This document shows positions 16,819 to 25,357 of a DNA stretch of 33,185 nucleotides, in pieces (positions within the stretch are counted from its first letter, which is position 1; every line of letters begins with the position of its first letter). The notes beneath the pieces were generated by a model. The model was not told where the DNA came from and made no database searches. It saw only the letters and a program-made list of their open reading frames with translations. This DNA comes from Odoribacter sp. (GTDB taxonomy: Bacteria > Bacteroidota > Bacteroidia > Bacteroidales > Marinifilaceae). The stretch is taken from NCBI GenBank assembly GCA_020024465.1, contig JAHHTT010000023.1, forward strand, positions 1 to 33,185, read 5' to 3'. Made by a program: the position numbers and the translations under genes.

Positions 16819-18032
16819 TTTTTTATAAATGCTGTTTCAATAGTTACGGATTTCCCCAATACCTCTTCATTCCAATCCGGATGTACTTCCAATTCTTTCC
16901 ATTTTTCAAAATGGACATTCACGACATTGGGGGAAATTATGAATTTCACCTTTAAATGGTCGTTCCGGCAAAGAAATGGAAGTCTTATTTCACTTTCGCG
17001 CCCGTCAGACAACGAAATTCTCAATTGTGTTATACGGTTACCGACAAGATCCTCCAGGCCATTCTGCAATCCGACATCTGCATTCTGCTGTTTCCCATAA
17101 GAATTCTGACATAAATAACAGGATACCAATGACTGAAAGGTATCTCCTTTATTCAAAAGAACCGGCTGTTCCAACAAAGGGAAAAGATCCGAAATGGCAA
17201 GAGTCTCATTAAATACCATCTCTTCAAAATTCATTTTCAAATCCGTATTCCATACAGCAACACGGTCTCTTGCCACCCAATAGTTTTCTCCTTGCCAAAC
17301 GGGAAGTAATGCTCCATCTCCTGTATAATTAAAAATACTGATTCCATTAATTGCCACCGGTAATGCACCATCATCCAGTTTTGCTTCAATCGAAATTTTT
17401 CCCAAAGATCTGAATAAAGGAATCACATTTATCGGCTGGAATACATCGGGAACCGACGGATAAAGCAACACTTGCAAAGGATTTGAAGGAGACACTTTCA
17501 AGTCTGCTGAAAAACAATTACTCATAGGAAATCCCTTAGAAGCATCGGCAATAACTTCATCACCTATAACCTGCTGCAAATCATTCACACTAAAAGAAGG
17601 TTCATTTTGGTAAATCTTCAAGGTTTTCAAACGATCTTCAGGACAATTCGCCACCAATTCGCTACGGACATATGGAGGCGGATTAACAAAAATATAAAAG
17701 CGCTTACTACCTGAATCATAAATCTTCATTTTAAAACTATACTGCCCCAATTTTCCCTGAGCATCATTCACCCGCTCATCAGCATAATAATCTGATAAAG
17801 AAACCGGATAGTTATCATCAAAAGCATACACATAAACAGAATGAATACGCTTTTCATCCGGACTGGCATTTTCCACACTCCCGGCATTCCCATAACTGCG
17901 CATCTTACCTGTAGAAACATGCATCTGCAAAAAATATTCTTTTTGAGGTTCATGCCGAACATCCGTATCGAGACAAGCCACCAACAGCAAAAAGAGCGAA
18001 ATATACAGAATTCTCTTTAACATAATCATCAT
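16815..18032 (-). CDS. Accessory pilin-like lipoprotein
   Basis: A 405-residue lipoprotein with the signal MMIMLKRILYISLFLLLV then AC (C20) and LDTD. The ATG at 18032 is 3 bases from the stop of the preceding gene; ATGs at 18029 and 18023 are alternatives. The N-domain has RIHSVYVYAFDDNYPVSLSD and FYIFVNPPPYVRSEL, the type V pilin pattern of a strand reporting 'V.VYAFD' followed by a 'FVN.P' segment. The C-terminus has FLCRNDHLKVKFIISPNVVNVHFEKW, again the RN...W arrangement. It is a fimbrial subunit or accessory protein in the FimC/Mfa3 position; which one cannot be told from sequence alone. Confidence 0.75.
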   Translation of the reverse strand: MMIMLKRILYISLFLLLVACLDTDVRHEPQKEYFLQMHVSTGKMRSYGNAGSVENASPDEKRIHSVYVYAFDDNYPVSLSDYYADERVNDAQGKLGQYSFKMKIYDSGSKRFYIFVNPPPYVRSELVANCPEDRLKTLKIYQNEPSFSVNDLQQVIGDEVIADASKGFPMSNCFSADLKVSPSNPLQVLLYPSVPDVFQPINVIPLFRSLGKISIEAKLDDGALPVAINGISIFNYTGDGALLPVWQGENYWVARDRVAVWNTDLKMNFEEMVFNETLAISDLFPLLEQPVLLNKGDTFQSLVSCYLCQNSYGKQQNADVGLQNGLEDLVGNRITQLRISLSDGRESEIRLPFLCRNDHLKVKFIISPNVVNVHFEKWKELEVHPDWNEEVLGKSVTIETAFIKK

Positions 18033-18035
18033 CTA

Positions 18036-19034
18036 TCATAAATCCGCATCCTGAGGACGTAATATCCAGTCATTGATTTTTATCTGCATAATCATATAAT
18101 TTCCTTTTCCATCTATTGCAAGCCAGAAAATCATCGCATATTCATCCTGCCGGTCCAGATACTCCTGCACGGGCAATTGATGTCCTTCCATTTTTGTCAA
18201 AAGCAAATATTGAATCAGATCGATGTCAACTAACTTTTCCCCGTCTTTCCGGCTGATCTGCAGACGCATCTTTTCATGTTCCACCAACCGCAAAGTATTC
18301 ATTTCTGTCACTGCCGCAGAAATTCCGTCCTCATCGGTATCCTCCTGAAAAGTGACATTCTGAAAATAATAAGGACGGTAGATGACCGTACTGTCCGGCA
18401 ACAGGCTATTGTCAAAATTCAGAAAACCATTCCGACCGGTAATGCTGAATTCCAGATCGTCGGATATCAGAGGACTACCGTCATGCATCTGTACCACCAA
18501 CCGCATTTTATTGGTGTTCTTGGTCAAATCCATTGTTATATGTCTACTTTGTGAATCAGTCAATTCAACATAAGCCTCGGCATGCCACAGGGCATCCAAT
18601 TCCTTGTTCATATTCGCCACTCCACTCTCTCCGTCCACATATTCGCGCTGCATTTTAACTGTCAACTCATCGGGAGTACTGACTCCCTTGACCAACTCCT
18701 TCTTAAACAGATAAGACGATTCATACAAACCGGCCCAGACAATCAGATGATATTTGCCGGAAGGCAAGGGCAACTCCATCTTCCCACTTTCCTCGAATGG
18801 AGCCTGTCGGCTAATACAGGTTATAAAACGGTCTTCTGCATCAAAAACAAACAAATCGATTTTTTTCACCTCAACCGGAAAAGCATCAACAAATTTCATA
18901 TTACGCGTATATGTAAAACTCACATAATTGCTACAAGGTTGAAGTTTTTCGGTAATCGTATGGCATGCAGTATTTACCGTTAGCATAGTAGCAATTATCC
19001 AAATATTCTTTAAAACATTCATATTACCGCTCAT
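18036..19034 (-). CDS. FimB/Mfa2-family pilus anchor lipoprotein
   Basis: A 332-residue lipoprotein, close to the length of Mfa2. The signal ends MLTVNTAC with C24. The N-domain shows the typical Mfa2/FimB sequence pattern: SNYVSFTYTRNMKFVDAFPV, then VKKIDLFVFDAEDRFI, then LPLPSGKYHLIVWAGL. The C-terminal part ends IMQIKINDWILRPQDADL. In P. gingivalis, Mfa2 and FimB anchor the pilus in the outer membrane and limit its length; the same role is inferred here from family and from its place directly after the pilin genes. I chose the ATG at 19034, preceded by GGAG; the ATG at 19022 is also plausible. It lies 18 bases after the second pilin gene. Confidence 0.88.
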   Translation of the reverse strand: MSGNMNVLKNIWIIATMLTVNTACHTITEKLQPCSNYVSFTYTRNMKFVDAFPVEVKKIDLFVFDAEDRFITCISRQAPFEESGKMELPLPSGKYHLIVWAGLYESSYLFKKELVKGVSTPDELTVKMQREYVDGESGVANMNKELDALWHAEAYVELTDSQSRHITMDLTKNTNKMRLVVQMHDGSPLISDDLEFSITGRNGFLNFDNSLLPDSTVIYRPYYFQNVTFQEDTDEDGISAAVTEMNTLRLVEHEKMRLQISRKDGEKLVDIDLIQYLLLTKMEGHQLPVQEYLDRQDEYAMIFWLAIDGKGNYMIMQIKINDWILRPQDADL

Positions 19035-19052
19035 ATTCTATTCTCCAATCTG

Positions 19053-20636
19053 TTAAATTTCATAAATAATTTCCCGATTTTTCCATTCGCTTACTTCAAA
19101 CACAACCTCCAGCTCCGGCCATCTCTCATCAAGAGTATTACCATCTGGCTTCCAAGGATTTTCCTGTCCTGTCGGTTCCAACGGATTCCCCAGCGTTTTA
19201 ATACTGCGGACATTCAATTTATAAACATTATTGCGGACAACTGCAAATTCCATGATCCCCATTTTATAAGGATTGAAATTATCATTGTGCCGATTCCAAT
19301 AAGTATACCACACAGAATATTTCCCATTTTCATCTTTCAGATATTTATTAATACCCAATTTCGCCAATTCGGTATTCCCGGGAGCAGTAGGCATATTCAA
19401 ATTCAAATCCGAATTGACAATCGCCCAATTGTCTGTAAAACAATAAACAGAATTCACTCTATAGAAAAACAATTCCGTCCCGGTCGGGACCATTTCTCCA
19501 TTGATATCGCAAAGCTCAAAACCGCCTTTAAACACCACTCCGGTTGAAAGTTTGTTAATCTGGATATTCACTCCGGGTATCGTATTCTCCGAAGCATAAA
19601 ACAGGCGTTCATATTTATCCGTGGCAAGCGGAAGACTGACATACTGCAACATCTCTCCGCCGGGAACAGACTTTTCTGAAGAGAAATAAAACAATTCACC
19701 CAATTCCGTCCCTGTCAGAGAAAGATAGTTTTTCTTTTCCTTCCAATCCGTATCCACGACATAATTATCGGACATTTCCTGACCATACGGAGTAGGGTAA
19801 TACGCAAGCTCATCCGACGAAAACATCTTAAGCAGATGAAAAGACCGGCTTAAATTCGTCAAAGCCACCTCAGTCAATTGTACACGGACTTTAACAGACT
19901 GTTCTGTAATCCTTTCATCCGTTCGGGTCTTCACCACATAAGATTCCTGACCTTCCGGAAAAACATAGACATTTTCCGGTTTATTTGCCTTGTAATCAAA
20001 CCGTGCACAAACTCTCTGCACAGATATACTTTTTACGTTATCATTTTCAGGAAGCAGTTCCACCTTATATTCCGATACATTTTTATTGAAAGCATTGGTC
20101 ATCATAAAATGGTTCTCACTCCATACATTTTCCGATTGTCTGTCAATGTAATCAGGAGCTGTCAATTTAACACTCTGATATAAAAATGTATACCAGGATA
20201 CTCCTTTTTGGAGGAAATCCGAATCCTTCAAACCGGGTAAAGGATTGGCAATGACAATCATCAGATATGTTCCGGGAATCTCCTCCAGATAGCCGCTCCA
20301 TTGATCCATATTGCCTGACGGCTTAAATCCCTTTACTTCATGTACATTATGTATCACAATCGGCAGCAAGGAGCCGTCTGCCACACTCCCCAATACAATC
20401 AAGGCATCCTCCACCCTACTCTCCTGCACGGTTCCATTTTCCTCTTTTACCGCTTTCCTGTCAGAATAAGTATCAAACCTGTAATCATCATTCCCAGACA
20501 ATGCCAACTTCAGCGTCAACTGTATCACTTGAGGCGTCTTCTCCATTTTCTCTCCTTCTCCATCCGTACAATCATCAGAAGTGCAGGAAAACAATAACAT
20601 ACAAAAGCCCAGAAATATACCGAAGAAACGTAACAT
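19053..20636 (-). CDS. Mfa1-type pilin, second of a tandem pair
   Basis: A 527-residue lipoprotein precursor starting at the ATG complementary to 20634-20636, MLRFFGIFLGFCMLLFSC with C18; an in-frame ATG at 20663 would add nine residues before the signal. Mfa1-type features are YLMIVIANPLPGL, then NHFMMTNAFNK, a feature of Mfa1 N-domains, VQRVCARFDYKA, and near the C-terminus YTYWNRHNDN ... MEFAVVRNNVYKLNV. The last stretch, LEVVFEVSEWKNREIIYEI, supplies the C-terminal strands. It shares the order of these motifs with the upstream gene but differs widely in sequence and is about 40 residues longer. It could be a second major pilin or a stalk adaptor. Confidence 0.85.
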   Translation of the reverse strand: MLRFFGIFLGFCMLLFSCTSDDCTDGEGEKMEKTPQVIQLTLKLALSGNDDYRFDTYSDRKAVKEENGTVQESRVEDALIVLGSVADGSLLPIVIHNVHEVKGFKPSGNMDQWSGYLEEIPGTYLMIVIANPLPGLKDSDFLQKGVSWYTFLYQSVKLTAPDYIDRQSENVWSENHFMMTNAFNKNVSEYKVELLPENDNVKSISVQRVCARFDYKANKPENVYVFPEGQESYVVKTRTDERITEQSVKVRVQLTEVALTNLSRSFHLLKMFSSDELAYYPTPYGQEMSDNYVVDTDWKEKKNYLSLTGTELGELFYFSSEKSVPGGEMLQYVSLPLATDKYERLFYASENTIPGVNIQINKLSTGVVFKGGFELCDINGEMVPTGTELFFYRVNSVYCFTDNWAIVNSDLNLNMPTAPGNTELAKLGINKYLKDENGKYSVWYTYWNRHNDNFNPYKMGIMEFAVVRNNVYKLNVRSIKTLGNPLEPTGQENPWKPDGNTLDERWPELEVVFEVSEWKNREIIYEI

Positions 20637-20722
20637 AAACAAATCCACCAAACGATAAAACACAAATAAACAGGCAACCCGTATGCTAAAAACTACGGAT
20701 TGCCATAAAAATATTTCCAGTA

Positions 20723-22180
20723 TTAAAAATCCACCGTATTACTCCGGACTATCCAGGGAAGCACTTTCACAATCACTTCCAATTGTGCGTCTGTCGTTTC
20801 ATCCGGAATCTCCGGATCCGGAATAATCGGCTTATCGGTTCCGATACCGCTCACCTTACCGATAGTCATCTGATACCAGTTATTACGCACGACGGCAAAT
20901 TCCATCGGAGCCAATACATTCTCGTCATTTCTTACATGATAAATCCAATACGGATAGTAACATACTCCGTTTTCATACTTCACGATTCCTTTAGCCGCGA
21001 AATCGTCAACTGTAGAGGATTCGGTTAAACCGCCGGGATAACCGTTCGCTTTCTGCAAATCTTCCCAGTCGTACAATCTGCCCATATAGCGGTATACATG
21101 AGGAGCCGGCTCCTCATTAATGTGTTTTTTCAGCCGGTAGACTGCCTTATAATACAAACCGGTCGTATAAGCATTATGCTGCTGATTGGCAAGCATTGTA
21201 TTTTCCAAAGTATAAAACACATCCTCATTTGTGGGAGAATCATTTACATTCAATTTTTTCCAGATAAACTCTGCAGGTTTCGACGAATAAAAATTTGCAT
21301 CGACCATCTCTTGGGCATTATTATCGAAGTTCGGGTCTACGATATAGTCATTGTTTCCATTGGCACGAACTTTTTTAATCGGGAAAAATTTCTTATTGCC
21401 ATTGACAAGGGCCACCTCCGTGAAAGTCACCTGATCTCCCGTTTTCTCCACAGTCTTCACCAGTTCCGTCGAAACCTCATCCACTTTTGCGACAGCCCGT
21501 TCCACCGGCACGACAACAGTGGTCGGATGTTGCTTGGTTCCCTGGACAAATACCCCGACAGTTCCATCCAAATGAAAATGATATGGATTCTTGCCATTAC
21601 GATCTACATCATTTTCTACATCATAAACTGTCAAATCCTGGCCGTCTACATTCTGGCTGCGTATATCAAAAGCATTGGTCATCAAAAACTTGCCTTCAAC
21701 AGAAACAGCATCCACGCTTGCCGCATCCAAAGTAATCTCTTTGCGCAAATTTGCAATCTCCACACCGGCACCCTGTCCGCCGATAGAAGTCTCGGTAAAC
21801 AGATTTCCTCCATTGACAATGGCAACCACTTTACTTTCACCGCCCTTTACAGCAAACGCGGGAGTGGTATAAGACCCTTCATGCCCGGGCACTTGGGCCA
21901 GGTCGCTAAAAGCATATTTTTTAGCCACAACTTTCCCCGCATCATCCCACACATAAATAAGGACATCGGTTATTTTCTGCTCTGCCGATGTTCCGCTACT
22001 ACTTCCCGTCCCTCCGTTTATCGCTTTACCGGAAAGACCGCTTTGGGGCATTTGGATGGCAAGAGTCATATAGGCATTTCCCTCGTCGGAAGATCCGCCA
22101 TCCGATGAATCTTCATGATGACAACCGGTCAGCATAGACAATACCAGACCGGAATAAATGATTTTATAAAAACAATTCAT
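20723..22180 (-). CDS. Mfa1-type pilin, first of a tandem pair, probable major subunit
   Basis: A 485-residue lipoprotein precursor starting MNCFYKIIYSGLVLSMLTGC with C20; the earlier ATG at 22201 overlaps the upstream gene. The N-domain is glycine/serine-rich just after the cysteine (SSDGGSSDEG), then has ITDVLIYVWDDAGKVV, SKVVAIVNGG and GKFLMTNAFD, the usual Mfa1 pattern. The C-domain contains YYPYWIYHVRNDEN and PMEFAVVRNNWYQMTIGKV and ends LEVIVKVLPWIVRSNTVDF. As the first pilin gene after the two barrel/OmpA-like genes, it is the best candidate for the major shaft subunit. Type V pilins are secreted as lipoproteins and trimmed by an arginine-specific protease in P. gingivalis; no such protease gene is in this window. 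Confidence 0.9.
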   Translation of the reverse strand: MNCFYKIIYSGLVLSMLTGCHHEDSSDGGSSDEGNAYMTLAIQMPQSGLSGKAINGGTGSSSGTSAEQKITDVLIYVWDDAGKVVAKKYAFSDLAQVPGHEGSYTTPAFAVKGGESKVVAIVNGGNLFTETSIGGQGAGVEIANLRKEITLDAASVDAVSVEGKFLMTNAFDIRSQNVDGQDLTVYDVENDVDRNGKNPYHFHLDGTVGVFVQGTKQHPTTVVVPVERAVAKVDEVSTELVKTVEKTGDQVTFTEVALVNGNKKFFPIKKVRANGNNDYIVDPNFDNNAQEMVDANFYSSKPAEFIWKKLNVNDSPTNEDVFYTLENTMLANQQHNAYTTGLYYKAVYRLKKHINEEPAPHVYRYMGRLYDWEDLQKANGYPGGLTESSTVDDFAAKGIVKYENGVCYYPYWIYHVRNDENVLAPMEFAVVRNNWYQMTIGKVSGIGTDKPIIPDPEIPDETTDAQLEVIVKVLPWIVRSNTVDF

Positions 22181-22190
22181 AGCATTAAAA

Positions 22191-23654
22191 TTAATAGTCA
22201 CTCATATTTCCTGTTTTTCTGTTATTTTCCAATTTCAATCTTAACTGCTCCAAATTTTCCTCCGCCTGCCGGACCCCCAGTTTTTTTGCTTGCAGGAGGA
22301 ATTTCTCTGCCTGCCCATACTCTCCCTTCACAAGACAAAGCACCCCGCGGGCATGGATTGCTTCCGGAGAATTTCCCGCCTTCTCAATATAGCGGGTAGC
22401 CCGGATATAGTTATGCTCACTGACTGCCACCAGTGCCGCATTCAGATTAGCCGTCTCATCTTCCGGAAACAGACGCACCGCTATATCAAAAACCTCTTTA
22501 AAACATTCACTGCCGAAATCATATCCTTGTGCCACAAGATACATCTCATTCAGGCTCAGCAATTGCGGACGCGTTTTCAGCAAACGGCGGGCCTCCTCCT
22601 CTGAAAACGGACGAACGGTATAATGCACCGTATAATCAGAATGGCGCAGCGACGGATACACCTGCCTGAGCAGATAAGCATAAACGGATCCGTCCCCTAT
22701 ACGCTGCAAAAGGACATTTTTCTCATCCTCATCCACCGGTGAGGCTATTATCTTCAATATCTCTTCCCGTTCTTTTAAGTGGGATTGCTCCACCCAGCGC
22801 TGCAGGCCCTGCCAATCTTCCGGTGTTGAACGCACCGTAAAAACAGTGTCGCGGAAAGAATACAAACGGCATACATATCGTTTCAACGCTTCCGCCCGTC
22901 CTTGCGCCAGACGGCGGTTATTGGCAAAACTTCCCTCCGGTGAGGCATAACCATGGATAACTATGTGGGTAATTGTCGTATTAGTGTCATTTTCAACCAA
23001 CTCTATTGTCTTCCGGATTTTATCCAGTTCAGCTGTATTACGGCGGTATTCCGGATAAATCTCTGTCTGATTGACCGGAAAATCAAGAAATGCACGACCG
23101 GACTCCTCCCGATGTTTCACGGCTTCGACACGGGGAACGGCAAAAGCCAAGACCGGTTCCAATTCATATACCGATGTATCGAAATCTAATTTCTGCAATA
23201 TCAACTTATTCTGTTCCAAAGGATTGCCTCCACATCCGCACAAATCTTCTGCCAGCATGAAATCCGCCCCATCCATCCAAGCCTCATAATCCAGCGTATC
23301 TGCATAATCCACCTGCTGCATCTCTCCTTCATCACGCCGCACCAACATTCCTTCCCGATTCATCCGCTGATAAACAATCGACTGCCTGCGACCGGCCACA
23401 ACCAAAGGATTCATCTCCCGGATATTTTCACCGTCAGTAATCAAAGGTCTCAACTCCAAAGCATGGTTAGAGGCTACTTCCAATGAATCCAACACCAGGC
23501 GTAAACGCACAATAACCTTATCATCAATATTTCTTACTGACATCTTTTCCACAGAAACGCGCGCCGCACTCTGTGCCTGCGCCGGACAGATGTCTGCCAT
23601 ACACACAAACATCCACAAAACCATGCATATACTCATATTCGTCAGAAATCGCAT
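22191..23654 (-). CDS. DUF3868/OmpA-like outer-membrane-associated protein with TPR-like tail
   Basis: A 487-residue protein. The start at 23654 gives MRFLTNMSICMVLWMFVCMADICPAQAQ, a signal peptide. Residues about 30-150 correspond to the DUF3868 type region of pilus-associated proteins. An OmpA-like peptidoglycan-binding segment follows: HGYASPEGSFANNRRLAQGRAEALKRYV, starting at residue 234. The last 100 residues are helical and TPR-like (ANLNAALVAVSEHNYIRATRYI and the KGEYGQAEKFLLQAKKLG repeat). The gene lies between the DUF3575-like gene and the first pilin gene, with 10 bases to the pilin start. A role in anchoring or assembling the pilus at the envelope is inferred from this position. 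Confidence 0.82.
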   Translation of the reverse strand: MRFLTNMSICMVLWMFVCMADICPAQAQSAARVSVEKMSVRNIDDKVIVRLRLVLDSLEVASNHALELRPLITDGENIREMNPLVVAGRRQSIVYQRMNREGMLVRRDEGEMQQVDYADTLDYEAWMDGADFMLAEDLCGCGGNPLEQNKLILQKLDFDTSVYELEPVLAFAVPRVEAVKHREESGRAFLDFPVNQTEIYPEYRRNTAELDKIRKTIELVENDTNTTITHIVIHGYASPEGSFANNRRLAQGRAEALKRYVCRLYSFRDTVFTVRSTPEDWQGLQRWVEQSHLKEREEILKIIASPVDEDEKNVLLQRIGDGSVYAYLLRQVYPSLRHSDYTVHYTVRPFSEEEARRLLKTRPQLLSLNEMYLVAQGYDFGSECFKEVFDIAVRLFPEDETANLNAALVAVSEHNYIRATRYIEKAGNSPEAIHARGVLCLVKGEYGQAEKFLLQAKKLGVRQAEENLEQLRLKLENNRKTGNMSDY

Positions 23655-23708
23655 GACATAATTTTTAATATACAACTTATTGTACCCGTAAAACAGCTGA
23701 AAAACAAA

Positions 23709-24353
23709 CTAGAAAATATAAACAAAATCCAATCCTATTTTTGTAGGACCGACATAATCCGTATGACCGGAAGCCTTCCGCACGCCACAGGAAGCACAAG
23801 GATACTCATCATAAATCACCCTCGCATAACCAACACCGATTTCAGCCTCCAGATTCCAATGCCTCCCCAACAGCCACTGATAACCATAGCTAAAGCCGCC
23901 ACCCCATAAATCTCCTTCAAAACGGCCGTCCTGTAAAGATTCCCAAAGATGAAAAGGCATTTTCACATTGCCTATGTTAAACTTCATCCAATGCGCATGC
24001 AGCCCGATAAAATGGCCGTTGAAACGTTCACAAAACCAATAACGCGCTTCCGGCTGCACCAGAATATGCCGCCATTTGCGATTATTCTTAAAATCCCATG
24101 CATTATAATTCCCCGAAACGTCCAATGTCCATTTCGGAGCCAGAGCCGTTTCAACCCCCAAATTAACACTGCCTGTCGCATCATACAGCAAATTGGTCTT
24201 CAATCCGACATGCTGGGCCGTCACCCCAAGCGAAAAAATACACATGCAAAAAAATACCCCGAAAATTCCACGAACAACAAAATGCAACTGACAGCCCTTC
24301 CGCAAGAAAGACATCCGGGCAGTCATTCGAAATAATTTTTCTTTTACATCCAT
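23709..24353 (-). CDS. DUF3575-like outer-membrane barrel protein, first gene of the pilus operon
   Basis: A 214-residue protein from the ATG complementary to 24351-24353 (MDVKEKLFRM). The in-frame ATG at 24374 is an alternative, and a start at 24314 (MSFLRKG) would give the shortest signal peptide. The signal segment is FVVRGIFGVFFCMCIFSLGVTAQ. The body has the DUF3575 pattern: VGLKTNLLYDATGSVNLGVE, APKWTLDVSGNYNAWDF, WRHILVQPEARYWF, FIGLHAHWMKFN and WNLEAEIGVGYARVIYD, ending in FVYIF as barrels do. DUF3575 genes often accompany pilus loci in Bacteroidales. A small outer-membrane barrel that helps pilin export or anchoring is an inference. Confidence 0.82.
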   Translation of the reverse strand: MDVKEKLFRMTARMSFLRKGCQLHFVVRGIFGVFFCMCIFSLGVTAQHVGLKTNLLYDATGSVNLGVETALAPKWTLDVSGNYNAWDFKNNRKWRHILVQPEARYWFCERFNGHFIGLHAHWMKFNIGNVKMPFHLWESLQDGRFEGDLWGGGFSYGYQWLLGRHWNLEAEIGVGYARVIYDEYPCASCGVRKASGHTDYVGPTKIGLDFVYIF

Positions 24354-24446
24354 AATATAATGCCTATCGTTCAATATGCCAATATTCCATTTTCAAACAC
24401 TATTCCCTCCCGAAATTATCATATGCAAAGTAAACAAAATCGGTGA

Positions 24447-24454
24447 CAAACATA
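24447..24454 (-). promoter_or_regulatory. -7 box, probable promoter of the pilus operon
   Basis: On the minus strand TATGTTTG matches TAnnTTTG exactly; no good TTTG stands 19-21 bases upstream. The leader to the ATG at 24353 would be about 87 bases. A second, imperfect box TTACTTTG lies at 24426-24433. The gap 24354-24591 otherwise holds only the hairpin. Confidence 0.55.
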
Positions 24455-24504
24455 ACATGAATTATATATAAAAAAACGAAAGCTATGTTTCTGAAAACAA
24501 ACTA

Positions 24505-24566
24505 TCCCGATATATTGTAAATCCCTGTGAAACAAAAGTTTTACAGGGATTTACAACACATCGGGA
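24505..24566 (-). terminator. Long hairpin between pirin and the pilus operon
   Basis: TTGTAAATCCCTGTGAAAC (24515-24533) pairs with 24538-24556 over 19 bp with one G-U pair and an AAAA loop. An outer TCCCGAT/ATCGGGA pair (24505-24511, 24560-24566) closes the stem beyond a 3x3 internal loop. On the minus strand it is followed by TAGTTTGTTTTC, which fits a terminator of the nitroreductase-pirin unit just upstream of the pilus promoter. Confidence 0.75.
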
Positions 24567-24591
24567 CGCCGGTTACCGAAACTGCTCCGTC

Positions 24592-25302
24592 CTATTCCAT
24601 AGGAACTTCTATCAACAGAATATCCGAATCGGAAGAGAAATCAACCGATACCTCATTTACATCCCACACCCCTATACCGTCACGTCTTCCAAGTTCATAA
24701 CCCTCCACCCGGACACAACCGTCCAATACAAAAATATACACTCCCGAATCCTTTTTATTCAAGCGGTATACAACACTGCCGCCTGCATCAAAACCTCCCA
24801 TGGAAAACCAGGCATCCTGCAACAGATGCGCAGACGTTTCCCCTCCTTTCGGTGAAATAAACGTACACAATTCATTACGCTTCAATAATGGACGGATATC
24901 ATAATTATGGTATTCCGGCTTCGTATCCTTCACATCCGGAATAATCCAGATCTGCAAAAATTTCAAAACCTCAGTATCACTTGCGTTATACTCGCTATGA
25001 AACATTCCCGAGCCCGTACTCATAACCTGAATATCTCCCGGCGTTATGGTACTTTCATTTTTCACACTGTCTCCATGCCGCAAATATCCCTGCAAAGGAA
25101 TGGAAACAACCTCCATATTTTTATGCGGATGCATACCGAACCCCTCACCGGGCGCAACCGTATCATCATTCAAGACACGCAAGACACCGAAATGAATTCT
25201 CTCCGGATTATAATAATCGGCAAAACTGAATGTATGGTAAGTTTTCAACCATCCGTGATCAAAATAACCCCGTGTTTCTGATTTATCAACAACAACTTTC
25301 AT
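24592..25302 (-). CDS. Pirin-family protein
   Basis: A 236-residue cupin-fold protein, a normal length for the family. I place the start at 25302 (MKVVVDKSETRGYFDHGWLK), since earlier in-frame ATGs add an unrelated N-terminus. Visible features are GWLKTYHTFSFADYYNP, GMHPHKNMEVV, which supplies the two metal-binding histidines, and SGMFHSEYN, which supplies the histidine and glutamate of the metal site. Some family members have quercetinase activity, but the physiological role here is unknown. It follows the nitroreductase gene after 55 bases on the same strand and is followed by a long terminator-like hairpin. Confidence 0.92.
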   Translation of the reverse strand: MKVVVDKSETRGYFDHGWLKTYHTFSFADYYNPERIHFGVLRVLNDDTVAPGEGFGMHPHKNMEVVSIPLQGYLRHGDSVKNESTITPGDIQVMSTGSGMFHSEYNASDTEVLKFLQIWIIPDVKDTKPEYHNYDIRPLLKRNELCTFISPKGGETSAHLLQDAWFSMGGFDAGGSVVYRLNKKDSGVYIFVLDGCVRVEGYELGRRDGIGVWDVNEVSVDFSSDSDILLIEVPME

Positions 25303-25357
25303 ATCTTCATGCTTTAAAAATGAGACATATATACATAGCAATCCACGCAGGATTCCA

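Noticed and set aside
21098..22108. A 336-codon open frame on the plus strand, opposite the first pilin gene
   Set aside because: It lies entirely within the pilin gene on the other strand; the translation is basic, rich in Ile, His and Arg, with no family pattern. The minus-strand frame has clear pilin motifs.
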